Positions 7,601 through 12,664 of a DNA stretch of 12,664 nt are shown piece by piece. The translations under genes and the position numbers were made by a program. Location of the stretch: assembly GCA_021413535.1 (NCBI GenBank), contig JAIOQF010000279.1, forward strand, positions 1-12,664, read 5' to 3'. Origin of the DNA: Verrucomicrobiota bacterium. Lineage in GTDB: Bacteria; Verrucomicrobiota; Verrucomicrobiia; Verrucomicrobiales; Verrucomicrobiaceae. A model generated the notes under the pieces. The model saw only the letters and a program-made list of their open reading frames with translations, did not search any database and was not told the DNA's origin. Position 1 is the stretch's first letter, and every line of letters begins with the position of its first letter.

Positions 7601-7848
7601 TGCGTGAGTGAAGGCGTCCCAACCCGCAGCACTTTGCGCAACGCCTCTTCCCGCGCGTCATCCGGAATGTCTGGATTCAGCCGCTGGATGGCCTCGCGCA
7701 AGCGACCCACCAGCACCACCTCAGAAAACGAATCCCGCTCCGCCGCCGGTTCACCGGGCGCGAGATGCGGCCCGTGCCCGACCGCATAGCTCAACTCCCC
7801 GAACCATTCGAGGGCGGCGTCTTCGACGATGGATTCGTTGAGGGTCAT
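4693..7848 (-). CDS. hsdR: Type I restriction enzyme, R subunit (HsdR)
   Basis: This 1051-residue protein is the motor and nuclease subunit of a type I restriction-modification complex; it translocates unmethylated DNA with ATP and cuts it. The nuclease domain shows D143 (RRPDIVVF), E157-L-K159 (GLIELKN) and the family's QxxxY element (Q174-Y178). The SF2 motor shows Walker A HTQGSGKS (322-329), VVLTDRNDLDDQL, DEAH (428-431), FTGTP (457-461) and a motif VI segment QAIARVNRVF. A helical C-terminal region completes a normal family length, so the gene looks intact. ATG 7848 fits the homologous start seen in the chimera at 9809. It is the last gene of the minus-strand operon, 19 bases after cargo gene B2; the only junction in the array that is not ATGA-coupled. 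AAAGGTG lies somewhat far upstream as a possible ribosome binding site. Confidence 0.97.
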   Translation of the reverse strand: MTLNESIVEDAALEWFGELSYAVGHGPHLAPGEPAAERDSFSEVVLVGRLREAIQRLNPDIPDDAREEALRKVLRVGTPSLTQTNRAFHRLLRDGVPVEYPRPDGSIAGDHVRLVHFDDVRANDWLAVNQFTVIEGQHNRRPDIVVFLNGLPLGLIELKNAADEDATIWSAYAQLQTYKAEIASLLHYNAALVVSDGLQARIGSVTANQEWFKVWRTIDGEGDAPKTALELEVLVRGVFERQRFLDLLQHFIVFEENPDTGAIHKIIAGYHQFHAVNAAVEETVRASGMIESGGQMEELGTYWAGRMHGGKPGDRRAGVVWHTQGSGKSFTILFFAARVIRESVMQNPTLVVLTDRNDLDDQLFGQFQRCHDILGQTPVQAANREKLRELLAVASGGVVFTTIQKFLPEKGEKMPCLSERRNIIVIADEAHRSQYDLIDGLARHMRDALPQASFIGFTGTPIEKTDANTRAVFGDYISIYDIQRAVADKATVPIYYESRIAKLGLNASEMPKIDAEFEEITEGEELTKKEKLKTKWAALEALVGDPKRIALIAADLVTHFEKRVEAMDGKAMIVCMSRRICADLYNALIKLRPDWAIAKDDDAEAEKGKNVVKVVMTGSAEDGPDWQPHIRNKEKRRKLANRFKDPKDPFRIVIVRDMWLTGFDAPCLHTMYADKPMQGHGLMQAIARVNRVFRDKPGGLVVDYLGLADQLKHALATYTESGGQGNPTYDTAQAIAVMLEKHGIASDMLHGFNWDKWTTGKPAERLALIPAGQEHILEQEHGKKRFVQVVTDLSRAFALCAASDEATAIRDDVSFFQALQAALGKQSTGSKKTPEQIDAAVRQLVSKAITTDGQVIDVFTAAGLPKPDISILSDEFLAEVRGLKHKNVAAELLEKLLKDELKARSKRNLVQSQLFSERLKKTLNAYHNRAISTMQVLEELIKLAKEMDAATKRGVDLGLTDDEVAFYDALAANQSALEAMGDDKLRLIAAELISQVRKSVTIDWTLRESARAKIRVMVKRILNRYGYPPDLQEEAVKTVLMQAELLCADWA
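7672..7848 (-). repeat. hsdR head, copy 1 (intact gene)
   Basis: The first 59 codons of hsdR are repeated at 9636-9809. By eye the two are about 90% identical in DNA over roughly 150 bases, with long exact runs, and share 46 of 55 compared residues. Similarity stops after the shared Asn-Pro codons, which marks the recombination point in the other copy. Confidence 0.85.
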
Positions 7849-7867
7849 GGCTAGGAGACGTTCACCT

Positions 7868-9013
7868 TTATTCTTCAGCGGCAGTTTCCAACAGGACGAC
7901 GTCTCTGGGATTTTTTAGCGTCCAAGAACGCCCATCCTTTAACAGCTCGCCCCGACATGAAATCGGTATTCTCTCCTCGTAAGACCGGACGGCAAGTGAG
8001 TGCTCTGCTCCAGAAAGTTCGATCCGGACGGTTCGGGGGACCCCATCTGCTGAGCCAGTGATCGTTACCTTTCCACGGCTTCCCGCTTGGTGTTCTAGTT
8101 TGTGGACGGTTCCAAGAACCTCGACGTCGTCCTGCGTTCCAGTTTCGCGGAAGATTCGCGACGCTTCTTCGAGAATAGGCACCAAGTCGGTTGGAATACT
8201 GACAAGAGACTTCGTGTTATCGGGCACACCCCGCGACGGAGCCCACGTGAACCGAAAATCCACTCCCTTTTCGCCGCTGCAATAATGAAGCGCGACCAAG
8301 GCATCGCAAAGATTCGCGCTCACCCCGCGGGCTACCGCTCTCTTCATAGGGGTAAAGTCGCCCGTGGCAGCGGTTTCGCGCCCCGCTATCGAGACTTGCT
8401 CAATTGCTTGAGCCAAAATACGAACCGTCCGGCGCTCGAACGGTTCCTCTGCGTGAACTTCTCCAAAGAGGTCTTTGTCCACCACGAGTTTCGGGCTAAC
8501 TGGCGAGATGATCGTTAAGATGTAGCTCCCACGTTTCGGGACCCCAAAACGGGCATGGTTAAGGTAGTTCATCGCCTGCTCAGGCTTGCGTTTCGCATAG
8601 AGCTCTCGTGGTTCAACAGCAGCACACGCGGCCGATAGCATAAGAGCTCTCGCATGTTCGTATGCGGCCTTTCCATCTTCGATGGAGATTGTTCCGTCGT
8701 CGAACGCGCCGTGAAGGCGGGGACGAATGATGTCTGCGCTCGCGAATGAAAGGTCTTCAACAATCTCGATTTGAGACCGGCATTCCGCCTCCTCAAGAAC
8801 AGTGAGCAGTTCCACGATTCGCTGAAGGTAGCCGTGGCTTTGCGCTTCGAACGGCAAAAGCACTTCATGCGTAACCGAGCCTTCCGTTTTTATCCAGAAC
8901 GCACCGCGCTCCATTCGTTGGGCCTCTTGCCAACCTTGTGTCCGAAGATACGCCAAAACCTCCAATGGCCGGACAGTGCGAAGGATTTCTGGGTCTCGAA
9001 TTGTTGCTTTCAT
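7868..9013 (-). CDS. Cassette B second gene: uncharacterised protein (381 aa) in the R-M operon
   Basis: The start ATG at 9013 overlaps the stop of the preceding DUF4365 gene as ATGA; the frame is open further upstream, but the added sequence would overlap that gene in another frame, so I reject the longer form. The N-terminal part (MKATIRDPEILRTVRPLEV, then a short segment GAFWIKTEG and THEVLLPFE) looks like a small folded domain. A helical region follows (about 55-150), then a beta-rich C-terminal half with repeated short strands (VTITGSADGVPRTVRIEL, WTLKNPRDVVLLE). No Walker, nuclease or methylase motif is seen, nor a membrane helix. It is only 19 bases ahead of hsdR. I infer a partner of the DUF4365 protein in a two-gene cargo module, possibly anti-phage; the biochemical role is unknown. 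Confidence 0.8.
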   Translation of the reverse strand: MKATIRDPEILRTVRPLEVLAYLRTQGWQEAQRMERGAFWIKTEGSVTHEVLLPFEAQSHGYLQRIVELLTVLEEAECRSQIEIVEDLSFASADIIRPRLHGAFDDGTISIEDGKAAYEHARALMLSAACAAVEPRELYAKRKPEQAMNYLNHARFGVPKRGSYILTIISPVSPKLVVDKDLFGEVHAEEPFERRTVRILAQAIEQVSIAGRETAATGDFTPMKRAVARGVSANLCDALVALHYCSGEKGVDFRFTWAPSRGVPDNTKSLVSIPTDLVPILEEASRIFRETGTQDDVEVLGTVHKLEHQAGSRGKVTITGSADGVPRTVRIELSGAEHSLAVRSYEERIPISCRGELLKDGRSWTLKNPRDVVLLETAAEE

Positions 9014-9513
9014 GGCAGTTGTCCGTTTCCGATACGTTGCATGATGGCTGTGAGCTGAACCACAGAAAATTCGTTCGCCAGCGGAACGTGAACCGTCACG
9101 TTCGTAGTATTTGGCGTGGCAGGCATGCCACGAATTGAGAGCCAATATCCCGCTCGGCGCACGGCGAGTTCTTGCGCCGTCCAATCCAACCAATCGCCTA
9201 GGACGTCGGGCACCAGCACTACCAAGAGGATGCGGGGGACCAATACATCGTCCGCTCTCAGCTCGTTGTAATTCTTCAGTTTTAGCGGGTAGTGAACATG
9301 CGTGGGGGAAACCGTCACCGCACCCTGTTCGGCGCACTTCACTTGAAGTTCCAGCCGCGGCGACCTGAACACAGTTCCTGTCGCTTTCTGAAACAGCACA
9401 AGGTCAATGCTGTCGTCGTCCACTTCCGGGGTTGCAACGCCCACTGCAGCGGTCGCCCCGACTGCCCGGGCATAGGCGTAGCTGAAATGCTCTTTTTGAT
9501 CGTCGATTGTCAT
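9010..9513 (-). CDS. Cassette B first gene: DUF4365 family protein (167 aa)
   Basis: This is a full-length single-domain DUF4365 protein. Seen in the sequence: QKEHFSYAYARAVGA at the start, VDDDSIDLVL (Asp37), LELQVKC with Q57-x-K59, the LKNYNELRADDVLVPRILLV segment and the YWLSIRGMPATPNTTNVTV segment. The Asp plus Q-x-K pattern matches the altered PD-(D/E)XK active sites found in some Mrr-like nucleases, so a DNA-cleaving or DNA-binding function is plausible for the family; activity is not proven. Both ends overlap neighbours as ATGA (the chimera upstream, cassette B gene 2 downstream). It differs strongly from the cassette A DUF4365 protein in sequence and length, so the two cassettes are not simple duplicates. 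Confidence 0.85.
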   Translation of the reverse strand: MTIDDQKEHFSYAYARAVGATAAVGVATPEVDDDSIDLVLFQKATGTVFRSPRLELQVKCAEQGAVTVSPTHVHYPLKLKNYNELRADDVLVPRILLVVLVPDVLGDWLDWTAQELAVRRAGYWLSIRGMPATPNTTNVTVHVPLANEFSVVQLTAIMQRIGNGQLP

Positions 9514-9809
9514 ACGTGTGGCGGTGAGGTGGCAAAATCCTGAATTGAAGAGTAATCCGCCACGCTCAACTCCCCGCTCAGCAGCTTCGGCAGCAGCGTG
9601 TCGCGCAGGGTGACGAGGGTGCGGGATGGCGTGAATGGGTTTAGTCGCCGGATGGCCTCGCGCAACCGCTCCATAAGCACCACCTCAGAAAACGAATCCC
9701 GCTTCGCCACCGGTTCACCGGACGCGAGGTACGGTCCGTGCCCGACCGCATAGCCCAGCTCCCCGAACCATTCGAGGGCGGCGTCTTTGACGATGGATTC
9801 CGTAATCAT
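9510..9809 (-). pseudogene. Chimeric remnant: hsdR head fused to hsdS tail (99 codons)
   Basis: Codons 1-58 (9636-9809) copy the beginning of HsdR: ESIVKDAALEWFGELGYA matches ESIVEDAALEWFGELSYA in the intact protein, and similarity ends exactly at RLNP. The remainder (9510-9635) is the classical end of an HsdS specificity subunit, SRTLVTLRDTLLPKLLSGEL, followed by a short variable tail. The frame is intact across the joint. The start overlaps the stop of cassette A gene 2 as ATGA, and the stop overlaps the start of the cassette B DUF4365 gene as ATGA. It lacks the nuclease and motor of HsdR and both recognition domains of HsdS, so it cannot do either job. Its open frame may persist because ribosomes must pass through it to reach cassette B. 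It records fusion of two hsd operons or integration of a cassette with hsd flanks. Confidence 0.9.
9636..9809 (-). repeat. hsdR head, copy 2 (in the chimera)
   Basis: This is the second copy of the hsdR 5' end, in direct orientation with 7672-7848 and about 1.96 kb away. The few differences spread along the copy indicate that it came from a related but not identical hsdR, or that it has had time to diverge. Confidence 0.85.
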
Positions 9810-10861
9810 GCTTTAAAATGATCACGCTCACCGTTCGGTTGATAGCTCTTAATGCGTTCCTGATACTTGGCGTGTTGCTGAGTCTCCCACTCTTGCGTCC
9901 ATTCCCAGCCTTCGGGATGAGGTGCTTTGTCCGGGCAGTTTTCGCAGCAGATTTGATCCTTGGCCCACGGAGATATCTTCGCAAACGTTTGGTAGGCGGA
10001 GTCAAGACTCAGGGTTTCGATCGAGTGACCGTGCTTTAGGCAAACAACGCGTTTCGAGCCAGCCGTTGGGAGACCGAGCATTTCAGCAGGCATCCCATAG
10101 GTCGTCGTCATTACATGGATGTGCTCGCAGTTCTTTACTACTCGCGTCGGATCAAGGTCCTCCAAGCCAATTCTAACGATGTCCGCGAATTGGTCATGCG
10201 GGTCGTTCAAATCAATTCCGAGTTCGGCTGCTTGTTGCTCATAATATGCACGAAGCTCATCCATCGAAGGTTTCGTCTGACGCTGGGAGTCCCCTTGGAT
10301 CTTTACGACAAACTTTCGCAAGTTGCTCTGCACGATACCGAGGCATGCGAATGCGGGCTCAACTTCCAAGGCTTGCTCAAACCGCTTCAGAAGCTCTGGC
10401 ATCGACTTTCCATCCGAGGTGTCCGCCAACCCGATAAAACGCGACCCCAAGCTGGTCAGGATTTCGGCAATATCGTTTCCGCCTTCAAACCTCCGAACCA
10501 CCCCAATGCAGAATGGGAGGAAATCGAACAGCGCATTCACATACGCATCCGCCAAGTCGGCGCGTCCTAAAATCCTAAGTGCCGCCACAATTGGAAAGAT
10601 ACCATCTGCCATTTCCGCGAGGGCATACGGCATCACTGAGAACAGGCCCGTTGCGCCCAATCGATAAAGTGCATCTCGTAGTCTGAAAAAGTCTTTGGAT
10701 ACTAGCGCCGACACCTGTAGACGGTGCAGGCGCGTGATAGGCCCAGCCATAGTTTCCTTTTGGCGCGCTTGAACTTGCTCGCTCACCGCAAGTGCCAACG
10801 CAATTCGCCCGTTGATTTGCATCCTTGCTGCGCGTGTGAAAATGCGCACAAACCTCTTCAT
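9806..10861 (-). CDS. Cassette A second gene: uncharacterised protein (351 aa) with a C-terminal Cys/His cluster
   Basis: The start ATG at 10861 overlaps the stop of the DUF4365 gene as ATGA; an in-frame ATG 13 codons upstream (10900) lies inside that gene and is less likely. Residues about 1-230 are helical, with hydrophobic repeats that look like a helical-repeat scaffold (ALRILGRADLADAYVNALF and similar). The C-terminal third carries VVCLKHGHSIETL and, about 30 residues later, QICCENCPDKAPHPEGWEW. The Cys and His residues in these two patches could together bind a metal ion. No known catalytic motif is recognised. Position suggests that it works with the DUF4365 protein as a two-gene cargo module of the restriction operon. 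Base composition is lower in GC than hsdS and hsdR, consistent with separate acquisition. Confidence 0.8.
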   Translation of the reverse strand: MKRFVRIFTRAARMQINGRIALALAVSEQVQARQKETMAGPITRLHRLQVSALVSKDFFRLRDALYRLGATGLFSVMPYALAEMADGIFPIVAALRILGRADLADAYVNALFDFLPFCIGVVRRFEGGNDIAEILTSLGSRFIGLADTSDGKSMPELLKRFEQALEVEPAFACLGIVQSNLRKFVVKIQGDSQRQTKPSMDELRAYYEQQAAELGIDLNDPHDQFADIVRIGLEDLDPTRVVKNCEHIHVMTTTYGMPAEMLGLPTAGSKRVVCLKHGHSIETLSLDSAYQTFAKISPWAKDQICCENCPDKAPHPEGWEWTQEWETQQHAKYQERIKSYQPNGERDHFKA

Positions 10862-11544
10862 CCTCGTCTCACAGGCTTTTTGGCGGGCAATTCGAAGCAT
10901 CCGTGAAGCAATCCCAAGCTTAACTTTTGGACCATTTTCCGAATAGACTCAGTTGCGGCAATTCCAGCGAACAATCGGAATTGTTTTTCTGCGGCTTCAA
11001 TGTCATGACCAATATGGTCCCGCACTGAGGCAGGGGATATTGATTGGAGTCCTCTAAGCGTGATCGTATCCAAAGCCGATTCGACTGCTTCGACAATTTG
11101 ACCACTCGATTCCTCGTTTTTCAGAAGCTTCCGCGCTGGTGGGAACTTAATCGTGAACGTCTCCTGTTTTTTGGCAGCGGCGGCATTCAGATCAGCTTCC
11201 AATGGGCGGTTGCCTTGAACCCTTGCCCAAAAACAATCTCCTGTTTTTACATCGCAGACTACAAATACTAAAGGGATGCGCAGTTCACTGATGTAGTATT
11301 TGAAGCGCTCAACCGATGCATCCGAATACACAAGCTGGCCTGACTTATCGTATTTAGCAGCCGCGGTCCCTTTCAGTTGAACCTTGAAAATAAAGCCGGT
11401 GGCCTTGTCTTCAGGAGCCATGAGCTCAATCTCGCAATCAACTCCATAGTCTTCTTGGTCTTCTTGCGATCGTTCCGCCCAGTTGGGCAGCAGAAGCGAA
11501 CTAAAGTAGCGCCCTGATTCCCTGTTGATCTCTTTGGTGTTCAT
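10858..11544 (-). CDS. Cassette A first gene: DUF4365 domain protein (228 aa), own start inside the hsdS fusion frame
   Basis: The domain spans about residues 10-125: RYFSSLLLPNWAERSQEDQE, DYGVDCEIEL (Asp36), then IFKVQLKGTAA with Q56-x-K58, and a central LRIPLVFVVCDVKTGDCFW strand pair. This is the DUF4365 pattern with a Q-x-K nuclease-like site. A further 100 residues (about 128-228) are helical and of unknown role. The ATG at 11544 overlaps a TGA that ends the frame reading PKLLSGEL, the normal end of HsdS, as ATGA; this shows that the gene was once a separate, coupled cistron after hsdS. Its frame is now also open to the hsdS body, so it may be made alone, as a fusion, or both. The stop overlaps the next gene's ATG at 10858-10861. 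Confidence 0.8.
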   Translation of the reverse strand: MNTKEINRESGRYFSSLLLPNWAERSQEDQEDYGVDCEIELMAPEDKATGFIFKVQLKGTAAAKYDKSGQLVYSDASVERFKYYISELRIPLVFVVCDVKTGDCFWARVQGNRPLEADLNAAAAKKQETFTIKFPPARKLLKNEESSGQIVEAVESALDTITLRGLQSISPASVRDHIGHDIEAAEKQFRLFAGIAATESIRKMVQKLSLGLLHGCFELPAKKPVRRG

Positions 11545-12664
11545 TGACTTGGGGAAATGGTTGAGAGTTCCCCGCTCAGCAGCTTCGGCGGCTTTGATTT
11601 TCGCCATCAGTGGCGCCGTGAGTTCGTCGAAGCGGCGGGCGATGTCGGGCGGCGGGACGGCGAGCCAGAAAGTGTTGAAGCACTCTGAGGGGACGCGCTG
11701 TCGTCCGCTGGTGCCGGTCATGTTCTGGATGGCGTGGGTGCGCAGCGCGTCGGAGCGGGCGAGGAGGTAGCCGAACTGCGGCGGGAGCGGCGGCTTCGGC
11801 GAGAGGATGATGTATTCGGTGGAGCCCCAGCCGACTTGGCCGTCTTCGAGAAAATCGACGTAGCCGGTCTTGCCATTCTCCAAGCAGGGAGTGATGCGGG
11901 CGAGGAGCGTGTCGCCGTTTTGGAACTTGGTTCCGGAGCTGAACTCGCGGTCGATGACTTCCTCGGCGGAATGGCCCTGCGTTGGCAGGTTCTTCATGTC
12001 GAGGTAGGGCGCGATGGTTCCGCCCTTCAACGTGCGGCGCGGATTCACTTCGATGGCGTCGGGCAAGCGTTTTGCCGTCCAACCTTTCGGAATGTGGCCG
12101 AGTGGTGAGTCTTCCAAGTGCTCGGGGAAGAGGGCGGCGGTGGAGGTGTCGAGGGCGGCGGGGGGGCGGCCGTCGAGTTTGGCGCGGACGGGGTCGAAAT
12201 CCACGAACCAGCTCTGGAACAGCGCCCGCGCCATCGCCTCCAGGGTCGCGTTCATCCGCCGGTTCAACTCGATCTTGTCGTCCAGCGCCCCAAGCACAGC
12301 CGCGATGGCTTTTTGCTCGGTGAGGGGTGGGAGGCTGAGCCGCAAAGTGCGCGCCGAACCTACATTGAAATGCTGCTGCACAGCGCCCACGAGATGGGCT
12401 GCGACATGGCCCGATGCCACCGTGTTGACGTAGTAGGCGAGGAAGCGGTTGTTGAGTTGCTTCCCGCAACGGACGATGACGAGGTCGGAGCAGTTGGCGT
12501 CGGTGAGCCAATCGGGCACGACAGAACATGCGCCGGGCTTGCCTGTTCGGACAATAACGACATCGCCGGGCGTCAGTCGTGATTTCTGAATCCGCCGATG
12601 AAACTCCTGCGTGATAAACTTCAGGTCGTTCTTATTGATTCGCAGTGGCTCGACATTCAGCGAC
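10858..12664 (-). CDS. hsdS: Type I specificity subunit HsdS (5' end outside window), C-terminally damaged and fused in frame to DUF4365
   Basis: HsdS reads the target sequence for both methylation and cleavage. The frame is open to the right edge, so the N-terminus is missing and any start near 12519 is artificial. Visible in order: the end of recognition domain 1 (LTPGDVVIVRTGKPG, near 12540-12580), the central conserved helix region (LPPLTEQKAIAAVLGALDDK, near 12280-12330, then FVDFDP), and recognition domain 2 from IPKGW onward. The second conserved region should end ESRTL..LRDTLLPKLLSGEL, but here it breaks after LMAKIKAAEA. The nucleotides for PKLLSGEL remain at 11565-11589 in another frame and end in TGA at 11541-11543. 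The main frame instead continues into DUF4365 to 10858. The loss may impair dimer-like packing of the conserved helices or HsdM contact; alternatively the fusion is functional. Confidence 0.85.
   Translation of the reverse strand, partial: SLNVEPLRINKNDLKFITQEFHRRIQKSRLTPGDVVIVRTGKPGACSVVPDWLTDANCSDLVIVRCGKQLNNRFLAYYVNTVASGHVAAHLVGAVQQHFNVGSARTLRLSLPPLTEQKAIAAVLGALDDKIELNRRMNATLEAMARALFQSWFVDFDPVRAKLDGRPPAALDTSTAALFPEHLEDSPLGHIPKGWTAKRLPDAIEVNPRRTLKGGTIAPYLDMKNLPTQGHSAEEVIDREFSSGTKFQNGDTLLARITPCLENGKTGYVDFLEDGQVGWGSTEYIILSPKPPLPPQFGYLLARSDALRTHAIQNMTGTSGRQRVPSECFNTFWLAVPPPDIARRFDELTAPLMAKIKAAEAAERGTLNHFPKSMNTKEINRESGRYFSSLLLPNWAERSQEDQEDYGVDCEIELMAPEDKATGFIFKVQLKGTAAAKYDKSGQLVYSDASVERFKYYISELRIPLVFVVCDVKTGDCFWARVQGNRPLEADLNAAAAKKQETFTIKFPPARKLLKNEESSGQIVEAVESALDTITLRGLQSISPASVRDHIGHDIEAAEKQFRLFAGIAATESIRKMVQKLSLGLLHGCFELPAKKPVRRG
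11569..11589. repeat. 21-bp exact repeat of the hsdS tail (copy 1; copy 2 at 9571-9591)
   Basis: The 21 bases at 11569-11589 and 9571-9591 are identical and in the same orientation. In copy 2 they encode PKLLSG of HsdS in the coding frame; in copy 1 the same bases are out of frame with the hsdS body. This is direct evidence that a stretch encoding a normal HsdS tail lies just before cassette A as well as just before cassette B. Confidence 0.85.

Noticed and set aside
9014..9337. N-terminal extension of the cassette B partner to 9337
   Set aside because: It would lie inside the DUF4365 gene in another frame; the ATGA start at 9013 is better supported.
12517..12519. GTG at 12519 as the start of hsdS
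   Set aside because: The same frame continues to the window edge with HsdS-like sequence (LTPGDVVIVRTGKPG), so the gene is simply cut by the window.
11576..12529. 317-codon minus-strand frame overlapping hsdS
   Set aside because: The translation is an Arg/Pro/His-rich out-of-frame reading of hsdS, with no motifs.

Overview
The window reads as an accessory region of a fairly GC-rich bacterium. Shine-Dalgarno signals are sparse, and two small proteins near 3000-3780 belong to a type (a 'KSTGPRT..GK' protein and its upstream partner) that I associate with Verrucomicrobiota, Planctomycetota and similar phyla. That assignment is an inference and is weak. No rRNA, tRNA, CRISPR array or transposase was seen.

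Left half, plus strand (1-4670). An unrecognised, AT-richer gene (11-724) is followed by a non-coding stretch with short hairpins and phased ACCCTG motifs (725-982). A compact mobile-element-like operon comes next: an AlpA/excisionase-type helix-turn-helix protein, a replicative-helicase-like ATPase (DnaB-N-like domain plus RepA/RecA-type ATPase core), a tiny hydrophobic coupled ORF that contains a large palindromic hairpin, and the two small conserved proteins. A pair of perfect hairpins (3846-3897) and an AT-richer exported protein of unknown function (3900-4670) close this half. No integrase or att site is visible, so the boundaries of the element are unknown.

Right half, minus strand (12664 down to 4693). 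This is one type I restriction-modification operon read from right to left: hsdS (5' end outside the window; hsdM presumably further right) and a complete hsdR (4693-7848). Four cargo genes sit between hsdS and hsdR as two two-gene cassettes, each a DUF4365 protein followed by a different uncharacterised protein (cassette A: 11544 to 9806; cassette B: 9513 to 7868). Between the cassettes is a 99-codon chimera whose first 58 codons copy the start of hsdR and whose remainder is the end of an hsdS. The layout is therefore hsdS / tail-cassetteA-hsdR head / hsdS tail-cassetteB-hsdR, a tandem repeat of the unit 'hsdS tail, cassette, hsdR head'. Five successive junctions use an ATGA stop/start overlap, so the whole array appears translationally coupled.

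The resident hsdS has lost its conserved C-terminal segment at a short repeat and now runs in frame into the DUF4365 gene of cassette A. My reading is that the space between hsdS and hsdR is a place where putative anti-phage cassettes are exchanged or stacked by recombination in the flanking hsd sequence. The recombination scars are seen in the sequence; the defence function of the cassettes is inferred from position and from the nuclease-like Q-x-K motif of DUF4365.
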